This document shows positions 58,380 to 64,000 of a stretch of DNA of 64,000 nucleotides, one piece after another (within the stretch, counting starts at the first letter, position 1; every line of letters begins with the position of its first letter). The stretch is from contig NZ_BEWB01000004.1 of assembly GCF_003112555.1 (NCBI RefSeq), forward strand, positions 620,001 through 684,000, written 5' to 3'. The stretch comes from Streptomyces coelicoflavus. Its GTDB lineage: Bacteria; Actinomycetota; Actinomycetes; Streptomycetales; Streptomycetaceae. The notes under the pieces were generated by a model. The model searched no databases, was not told where the DNA came from, and saw only the letters and a program-made list of their open reading frames with translations. The translations under genes and the position numbers were made by a program.

Positions 58380-58628
58380 CGCCGTGCGGATCGCGCTGCT
58401 TCCACCGCTGTCGCGCGCGCCGCGACGCCGTGCGGCCGGGGCAAGCCGGGGCCCGCAGGTCTGGGAATTCTTTCAGTGATCGGGGCCGGACCCGGCGCGT
58501 TGCCGCCCGCGCGGGGGAACGTGGTCGGCGAAGTCCGGCGGCGCGTCCGCGACGCGTTCGGAACTGGTCCACCGGGAGCGCACCGCGCTGCCCTGCCAAG
58601 TGAAAACGTTTCTCTCGAGGGGACAGAA

Positions 58629-59813
58629 ATGTCGTCAGAACGGCTCGCCCGTCGCCGTCCAGCACCGATGGCCGCCCTGGCTCTGGGCACTCTGCTCTGC
58701 GTGGGCGCGACGGCGGCCCCGGGACACGCGACCGACGCCGCGACCGTCGCCAACGCGGGCAGCGACCGGGCGGTGGACGGGAGCTACCTCGTCGTCTTCG
58801 AGGACGGAGCGGAGCCCGACCTCGCCGACGCCTACGGGGTGCGGGTGCGCGACACGTTCGACCACGCGCTGCGAGGCGCGCTGATCGAGGGGAGCGCGAG
58901 GCAGGCCCGGCGCCTGGCCGCCGACCCCGGTGTACGCCTGGTCGAGCAGAACACCGTGGTGCACCGTGCCCGTTCCCCGAAGGCGGTCCAGTCGTCCCCG
59001 CCGTCCTGCGGGCTCGACCGGATCGACCAGCGGGCGCTGCCCCTCGACGGCTCGTACGGCTACCCCCGTTCGGCGGGACGGGGCGTCGACGTGTACGTCA
59101 TCGACACCGGCATCGACTACGACCACCCGGAGCTGAGGCCCCGCGCCGGGTTCGGCTTCGACGCCTTCGGCGGCGACGGCGGCGACGAGCACGGCAACGG
59201 CACCCACATGGCCGGCGTCATCGGCGGCACGGAGCACGGCGTCGCCAAGAAGGCACGGCTGATCTCGGTGAAGGTGCTCGACGCGCAGGGCGGCGGCACC
59301 CTCGCCGGGGTGGTGGCCGGAATCGACTGGGTCACCGAGCACGCCGACGGGCCCTCGGTCGCCAACTTCGTCATCGGGGCCCCGCCGAGCGACGTCCTCG
59401 ACGACGCGGTGCGCCGCTCCATCGACGCCGGGGTCACCTACGCGATGTCGGCCGGCGCCGACGGCGTCGACCTCGCGAACTCCTCGCCCGCCCGGGTGGC
59501 CGAGGGCCTCACCGTCGGCGCCTCCGACTGCGCCGACCGGGTCGCCCCGTTCAGCAACCACGGCAAGGGGCTGGACCTCTACGCCCCCGGTGTGGACATC
59601 CCCTCCGCCCGGCCGGGCGGAGGCACGGCCACCGAGTCCGGCACCTCGGTCGCGGCCGCGCACGCGTCCGGCGCCGCCGCGCTCCTGCTGGGCGAGCGGC
59701 CGCACGCCTCACCGCGGGCCGTGAACAAGGCCCTGAAGAACCGGGCCGTGAAGAACACGCTCACCGGCGTACCGGCCGGCACCGCCAACAAGCTGCTGCG
59801 GACCGCACGATGA
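58629..59813 (+). CDS. Subtilisin-like S8 peptidase with altered oxyanion residue
   Basis: 394 residues from ATG 58629 after TCGAGGGGAC. A signal peptide ends near residue 35 (APGHA). An I9-type propeptide (about 50-113, GSYLVVFEDGAEP) precedes the S8 domain. The catalytic triad is complete: Asp159 in VYVIDTGIDYDHPEL, His193 in HGNGTHMAGV, Ser340 in ESGTSVAAAHASG. The oxyanion asparagine of AAGN is Ala277 here (SAGADG), expected to cut activity sharply in known subtilisins. It precedes an ABC exporter and an NRPS gene. Possible roles are product maturation, prodrug removal or a binding-only relic. Confidence 0.88.
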   Translation: MSSERLARRRPAPMAALALGTLLCVGATAAPGHATDAATVANAGSDRAVDGSYLVVFEDGAEPDLADAYGVRVRDTFDHALRGALIEGSARQARRLAADPGVRLVEQNTVVHRARSPKAVQSSPPSCGLDRIDQRALPLDGSYGYPRSAGRGVDVYVIDTGIDYDHPELRPRAGFGFDAFGGDGGDEHGNGTHMAGVIGGTEHGVAKKARLISVKVLDAQGGGTLAGVVAGIDWVTEHADGPSVANFVIGAPPSDVLDDAVRRSIDAGVTYAMSAGADGVDLANSSPARVAEGLTVGASDCADRVAPFSNHGKGLDLYAPGVDIPSARPGGGTATESGTSVAAAHASGAAALLLGERPHASPRAVNKALKNRAVKNTLTGVPAGTANKLLRTAR

Positions 59814-59883
59814 CCCCGAGACTGGGCGGCGCCCCGCCGTCGCCACGTCCCACTCGCACCCCTCCACAGCACCGGGCGGAATC

Positions 59884-60861
59884 TTGCTGACCATCCGAGA
59901 ACTCGTGAAGCGCTACCGCGACGGCACCCGCGCCAACGACGGCATCAGCCTGAGCGTCGAGGCCGGTGAGGTGGTCGGTCTGCTGGGGCACAACGGAGCC
60001 GGGAAGACCACGCTGATCAACCAGGTGGCCGGGCTCGTGGTGCCCACCTCCGGAACCATCCGCGTCGACGGCTGCGACCCGGTCGCCGAACCCGCCCGGG
60101 CCCGCCGGGTGGTCTCCGTGATGCCCCAGGGCCACGCCCCGCTGACCGGGGTGACCCCGAGGCAGGCCATCAGGACGATGGCCCGGATCCGCGGCCTGGA
60201 CAAGCGGGCCGCCGCCGAGCGGACCGGGGAGCTGATCGACGCGCTGGACCTCGGGAAGTGGGCCGACACCACCGGGGAGCGGCTGTCCGGCGGCATCCGC
60301 CGCCTGACCGCCTACGGCATGGCGGCGGCCGAGCCCGGCCGCGTCGCCATGCTCGACGAACCGACCAACGACGTGGACCCCGTGCGCCGCAGGCTGCTGT
60401 GGCGGCAGATCCGCGAACTCGCGGACCGTGGTCACGCCGTGCTCCTCGTCACGCACAACGTGGTGGAGGCCGAACGGAGCGTGGACCGCATCGTCGTGAT
60501 GGGTGCCGGAAAGGTGATGGCGGAGGGCACCGCCGCCCAGTTGCGGTCCCGGGCGCCCGGCGACCTCAGGCTGGAACTGACCGCGGCCCTCCCGGACCGT
60601 CTGCCGGAGCTGCCGGCCCACCTCCCCGTCGAGGGGCCGCCCCTGCTCACCTCCAGGCGGATGGCGGTGCCCATCGCCTCCGGCGCGGCCTCGACGGCCC
60701 TCGCCTGGGCCCAGGAGCTGCGTGACGCCGGGCACATCGACGAGTTCGCCCTGCTGCCGGTCGGTCTGGAGGACGTGTACCTGCAACTCGTGGGCGGCGA
60801 GGACACGCCGGGCGGACCGGGGACGGAAGAGGGGGAGAAGGATGACTCACTGGTTGCGTAG
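59884..60861 (+). CDS. ABC transporter ATP-binding protein
   Basis: 325 residues from TTG 59884 after GGGCGGAATC. Walker A GHNGAGKTT (about 34-42), Q-loop VMPQGHAPL, signature LSGGIRRLTAYG, Walker B VAMLDEPTND, and H-loop LVTHNVVEAE are all canonical. A C-terminal extension of about 90 residues is typical of ABC-2 drug exporters. It overlaps the permease gene by 20 bases, so the two subunits are coupled. Export of the NRPS product or self-resistance is inferred. Confidence 0.93.
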   Translation: MLTIRELVKRYRDGTRANDGISLSVEAGEVVGLLGHNGAGKTTLINQVAGLVVPTSGTIRVDGCDPVAEPARARRVVSVMPQGHAPLTGVTPRQAIRTMARIRGLDKRAAAERTGELIDALDLGKWADTTGERLSGGIRRLTAYGMAAAEPGRVAMLDEPTNDVDPVRRRLLWRQIRELADRGHAVLLVTHNVVEAERSVDRIVVMGAGKVMAEGTAAQLRSRAPGDLRLELTAALPDRLPELPAHLPVEGPPLLTSRRMAVPIASGAASTALAWAQELRDAGHIDEFALLPVGLEDVYLQLVGGEDTPGGPGTEEGEKDDSLVA

Positions 60862-61579
60862 TTACGGCCTGTTGCTGGGATGGACCGCGTTGCGCAGCCG
60901 CGCGACCCTGCCCCTCAACCTCGTCATCCAGACCTGTCTCGCCGTGGGCATCATCGTCGGATTCGCCTACCTCGTGCCGGAGATGGACGACGCCACCGCG
61001 CTCTACCTGGCGACCGGTGCCCCGGTGCTCGGCCTCATCACCGTGGGCATGGTGATCGGCCCCCAGGAGGTGGCGTCCTCCAAGCAGGAGGGGATCTTCG
61101 ACTTCAACCGCTCCCTGCCGGTGCCCAGAAGCGCCCTGATCGCCTCGGACGCCACGATCGCGCTGCTCACCGCGCTGCCCGGCATGGTGGCCGCGCTCGT
61201 CGTCGCGGGGTTGCGCTTCGACCTGGACCTCGACATCAGCCCGCTGGTGCTCCCCGCCGTCCTGCTGACCGCCTTCACGGCCATCGGGCTGGGGTACGGC
61301 ATCGGGTACGGGATGGCTCCGCCGGTCGCCCGGCTGATGTCCCAACTCGTGGTCTTCGTGGCGCTGATGTTCTCACCGATCACCTTCCCGGCCTCCCGGC
61401 TGCCGGACTGGTTCGAGTCCGTGCACACGGTGCTCCCGTTCCAGTACATGGCCGAGGCGGTCCGGGACACGCTCGCCACCCCGGCGGACGGTGTCTCGGG
61501 GCTTCCCTTCGCCGTCCTGGCGGCCTGGACGCTCGGCGGGTTCCTGCTGACCCACCGGGTGATCACCCGCAGGCCCTGA
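60842..61579 (+). CDS. ABC-2 type transporter permease
   Basis: 245 residues from ATG 60842 after GGGGGAGAAGG, inside the end of the ATPase gene. Six hydrophobic segments and the conserved PLTFPASRLP-type loop (here FSPITFPASRLPDWF) identify an ABC-2 permease of the DrrB/NodJ kind. It forms the exporter with the preceding ATPase. A very strong hairpin follows at once. Confidence 0.9.
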   Translation: MTHWLRSYGLLLGWTALRSRATLPLNLVIQTCLAVGIIVGFAYLVPEMDDATALYLATGAPVLGLITVGMVIGPQEVASSKQEGIFDFNRSLPVPRSALIASDATIALLTALPGMVAALVVAGLRFDLDLDISPLVLPAVLLTAFTAIGLGYGIGYGMAPPVARLMSQLVVFVALMFSPITFPASRLPDWFESVHTVLPFQYMAEAVRDTLATPADGVSGLPFAVLAAWTLGGFLLTHRVITRRP

Positions 61580-61586
61580 CCCCGCG

Positions 61587-61632
61587 CGGACGGGGCGCCG
61601 GGCGACGACGTTCCCGCCCGGCGCCCCGTCCG
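61587..61632. terminator. Perfect 18 bp stem-loop after ABC permease
   Basis: Arms 61587-61604 and 61615-61632 are fully complementary around a 10-base loop, 7 bases after the permease stop. It also serves the convergent M23 gene. Confidence 0.92.
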
Positions 61633-61682
61633 CCGTCCCCGGCGCCCCGTCCGCCGTCCCCGGCGTTCCGACCGCCGTACCC
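61620..61682. repeat. 21 bp tandem repeat beside terminator
   Basis: Two exact units beginning GGCGCCCCGTCCGCCGTCCC (61620-61640, 61641-61661) and a decayed third (61662-61682) start inside the right arm of the terminator. Confidence 0.8.
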
Positions 61683-61716
61683 GCCCCCCCCCGGACGCCG
61701 GCCGCCGGGGGTGTCC

Positions 61717-62913
61717 TCAGAACGGCTCCACGACGGACTCCTCGCGCGGCGCGGTCCCCTCGACGACACGGAACCCGCCGCCCGGCCCCCGGCTCCATTC
61801 CCGGTACGCCGGGAAGCGCATCGGCAGCCCACGGGCCACGGAGAGGTCGGCGCTGTCCATGGCCTGGACGTGCACGTGCGGCTGGGTCGAGTTGCCGGAG
61901 TTGCCGCAGTCCGCGATGTGCTGGCCCACGACCACCGTGTCGCCGACGGCGACGCGGACCGAACCGGCCTTGAAGTGCACCAGGGCGACGAACGGACCGC
62001 TCGGGGAGAGCGCGATGATCACGTGGTTCCCGGCGATGGCGCGCACCCCCTCGCGCAGCCGAGCCCCCTGCCCCAGCATGTACGGCACCAGTGCCAGCTG
62101 CGACCGCCGCGCCTCGTGGTCCGGCTCGGCGTCGTGGGCGGCGACGATCCGCCCGTCGACGGGGGCGAGCACCGGCAGGCCGAAGGCGTGGAACAGCTCC
62201 GGCGGCTCGGTGGCGAGGAAGGTCCGCCAGGACCGGCTCCCCGCCGTGCGGTGCCGCTCGTCCACGGCGACGAAGTCGATGGCGTGACTGCTGCCGAGGA
62301 GACTGGTGCCGTGGCTGGGGACCCGCCGGGCCGGACTGTTCCTCACCCGCCACGGGCCGGTGAAGGGCAGCGCGATCGTCACCCCCTCCGCCCGTGGATC
62401 CTGTCCGGCCGGCTCGCCCGACCGGGCCAGCACGACGGACGCGGTGCCCGTGGCGAGGGCGGAGGCGCCGATCGCGACGGTGCGCGCCACGAAGAGCCTG
62501 CGCGCGGGATCGTCGTCGGCAGCCCGGGGAGCAGCCGCGCCCGTGGCAGCCCCGCCTTCCCCCTCCCGCGGGGACGCGTCCGGAGCGGGGGCGGCCCGAC
62601 GGGCCGCGAGACGCCGGACCAGCGGGCGGACGGCCTCGCCGAGGAGCAGCGCGACGGTGAGGCACAGCAGCAGCGTCGGCCACACGGCGGCGACGCGCTC
62701 GGCGATCCGCCGGACGCCGGGGGAGGGCTCGGCGGGTCCCGCGGTCAGCAGGAGCAGGGTGAGCGCGGCCGACAGCCACACCAGCGCCGCGCCGAGGCGC
62801 CGTCCCCGGCCGCCCGGGACCGTCACGTCCTTGACGAGCCGTCGGTACAGGTACCGGTGGACGGCCACCAGGAGGCAGAGGAGCAGGGCCGAGGTCAGCA
62901 GTGCAAGGGCCAT
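61717..62913 (-). CDS. M23 family peptidase with N-terminal membrane helices
   Basis: 398 residues from ATG 62913 after CCGGGAG. Three to four hydrophobic helices occupy about 1-120 (first ALALLTSALLLCLLVAVH), followed by an Ala-rich linker and another helix near 165-185. The extracytoplasmic C-terminal M23/LytM domain has SSHAIDFVAVD with the metal His and Asp, LPVLAPVDGRIVAAHD, and the HVHVQAMD HxH site. It is a likely murein or peptide endopeptidase. It is convergent with the exporter genes and may relate to self-resistance or cell-wall adaptation. Confidence 0.85.
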   Translation of the reverse strand: MALALLTSALLLCLLVAVHRYLYRRLVKDVTVPGGRGRRLGAALVWLSAALTLLLLTAGPAEPSPGVRRIAERVAAVWPTLLLCLTVALLLGEAVRPLVRRLAARRAAPAPDASPREGEGGAATGAAAPRAADDDPARRLFVARTVAIGASALATGTASVVLARSGEPAGQDPRAEGVTIALPFTGPWRVRNSPARRVPSHGTSLLGSSHAIDFVAVDERHRTAGSRSWRTFLATEPPELFHAFGLPVLAPVDGRIVAAHDAEPDHEARRSQLALVPYMLGQGARLREGVRAIAGNHVIIALSPSGPFVALVHFKAGSVRVAVGDTVVVGQHIADCGNSGNSTQPHVHVQAMDSADLSVARGLPMRFPAYREWSRGPGGGFRVVEGTAPREESVVEPF

Positions 62914-63172
62914 GGACGGGGCTCCCGGAGAGGTAGGAACGCGATGCGGCGGACGCCCGTGGGGGCCGCGGGAGGCCGGAATGCGGGCTTCTGACGGGTC
63001 GGGCGGGTGGCGCGTGGCCGGTCGAGCGGGTGGCGCGTGGCCGGACCACGTATGGCTTTCCCACCTCACCCCGGGGCACACCCGGGCGTCCCCCGGTGAA
63101 ACCAATGAATGGACTTTCTCCTAGTTCCGCGACGCGTGGTCCGGCCCGGCCCGCGCGAATCAGGGTGGTGCA

Positions 63173-63307
63173 ATGTTGAATCGGTGCAGGTCAGTGGTGA
63201 CGATGCAGCAGAAAAGCCGCTCGGGCGGTGGTGCCGGGCCGCGGATCGGATCTGTTGACAGCGTTCGTTCGAGTCGACGAACATGCACACCGATGTGGAA
63301 CGAGTGA
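63173..63307 (+). CDS. Candidate 44-residue small protein
   Basis: The ATG at 63173 follows TCAGGGTGGTGCA. The frame starts MLNRCRSVVTMQQKSRSGGG and ends at TGA 63305-63307, 12 bases before an 8 bp stem-loop. The peptide is basic with two Cys. Only the placement (RBS-like sequence, hairpin after stop, upstream of a biosynthetic operon) supports it. It may instead be a leader peptide or untranslated. Confidence 0.25.
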   Translation: MLNRCRSVVTMQQKSRSGGGAGPRIGSVDSVRSSRRTCTPMWNE

Positions 63308-63318
63308 AACCACCACCG

Positions 63319-63339
63319 CCGCTCCCCGTGAGGGAGCGG
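63319..63339 (+). terminator. 8 bp stem-loop in NRPS upstream region
   Basis: CCGCTCCC (63319-63326) pairs with GGGAGCGG (63332-63339) over a 5-base loop. It could terminate the small candidate frame or act as an attenuator in a long NRPS leader. Confidence 0.4.
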
Positions 63340-63750
63340 GTGAGTGTCTTTCGAATTGCTAGTGAACTCAGGGAAACAGTGCAGGTACGGGGGCTTCGGG
63401 AATGAAGATGCATGATGCATTGATTCTTGTGTCGCCTGCCCGCCACGACGTCCCGACGCGGTCGCCGCTGTCGGGTCCGGGCGGGTGGAAGGTCAGGTCG
63501 GAGCGGGTCCAGCGCTCCTGACACCGGGACAACCGACGCCGTCGGACGCCGGCCGAAAGGACGCGCCGACGCGATTTTCGGACCGGGAAGAACGGATTCA
63601 CCATCGCGTGTCCCGGCCCGCACGGGGTCCAGTGCGGCGCCCGGCGGAACATCGGGATTCGGTACTGATTCGGGTCTTTCTCCGCCGGGGGCGCACCCCT
63701 CGTTCGGGGCCGGATCGTCGGCGCGCACCATCGTTCATGACTCCAGGGGA

Positions 63751-64000
63751 TTGTGGTCTTGAGTACTTCTCGTAACTCGGCAGAAAACCTCCCTGTCTTC
63801 CCGGAAGGCCGGCGGGCGGAGACTTCCTTCCCGGCGTCCCCCACCGAGCAGGGGATTCTCTTCCAATCCCGCCACGGAGAAGGAGCCGGCCTTTACCACA
63901 CGCAGGTCCTGCTCGACGTCGTTCAGGAAATCGACCCCGACCTCTTCCGCCGCTCCTGGGCGGCGGTGGCGGCCCGGCACGCGGCGCTGCGGACCTGCTT
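63751..64000 (+). CDS. Non-ribosomal peptide synthetase, N-terminal condensation domain (partial)
   Basis: The frame from GTG 63751 (after CAGGGGATT; TTG 63757 is an alternative) stays open to the window edge, giving 83 residues. After about 25 residues FPASPTEQGILFQSRHGEG matches the first core motif of NRPS condensation domains. DPDLFRRSWAAVAARHAALRT matches the following helix with the RHxxLRT core. A condensation domain at the very N-terminus means this module accepts an upstream acyl or peptidyl group, as in lipopeptides or a later assembly-line protein. The adenylation domain, and so the amino acid, is off the window. Confidence 0.88.

Larger units (their letters stand above)
62914..63750. 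other. Long intergenic region before NRPS gene
   Basis: About 840 bases without a convincing large gene. Its GC content drops in places (63340-63430), including a TGCATGATGCA dyad near 63409-63419, as expected for a regulated promoter. It holds a candidate 44-codon frame (63173) with a hairpin after it. No PimM-type CTnGGGAAnTCCCnAG box was seen by eye. Confidence 0.6.

Overview
The window is high-GC actinobacterial chromosome, almost certainly Streptomyces. It shows GTG/TTG starts with GGAGG-type ribosome sites, ATGA/GTGA stop-start overlaps, Asp23/AmaP loci, large LAL regulators, WhiJ-type XRE/DUF397/ATPase genes, mycothiol-type enzymes and an NRPS gene. No tRNA, rRNA, CRISPR array, insertion sequence or prophage was seen.

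Layout. 1-1.0 kb: two membrane-protein genes, the first cut by the window edge. 1.4-5.3 kb: a STAND NTPase with fourteen WD40 repeats. 5.3-9.6 kb: an ECF sigma factor locus with Asp23/Gls24-family proteins on both strands, whose two divergent promoters share the same unusual element. 9.7-15.2 kb: an AlkZ-like DNA glycosylase, a candidate small-peptide gene, an LAL regulator and a GAF-LuxR regulator. 15.3-18.6 kb: two acyl-CoA synthetases. 19.5-33.7 kb: a purine-to-glycerate block. Permeases import purines, 8-oxoguanine deaminase makes urate, and uricase, HIU hydrolase and OHCU decarboxylase give allantoin. Allantoin-derived glyoxylate feeds Gcl, GlxR and Hyi, and a catalase can remove the peroxide made by uricase. 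The catalase and OHCU-decarboxylase promoters carry the same palindrome fused to the -35 box. 33.7-39.6 kb: thioesterase, histidine phosphatase, alanine-type aminotransferase with a divergent HxlR regulator, and a von Willebrand pair. 39.8-43.0 kb: two divergent NIS siderophore synthetases. 43.0-48.3 kb: a decayed accessory zone with remnants of an SDR, an MmyB-type regulator, and two copies of an XRE/ATPase locus that have decayed in opposite ways, plus LysR, SnoaL-like, cupin and mycothiol-dependent genes.

48.3-64 kb: the left flank of a natural-product cluster. It has three LAL regulators with altered Walker A motifs, a PAS-LuxR regulator, an orphan response regulator with an atypical acidic pocket, a subtilisin-like protein lacking the usual oxyanion Asn, an ABC exporter and an M23 peptidase. 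The first condensation domain of an NRPS runs off the right edge, so the product cannot be named from this window.

Coordinates and motif counts were read by hand. Family assignments rest on recognised motifs, not on database searches.
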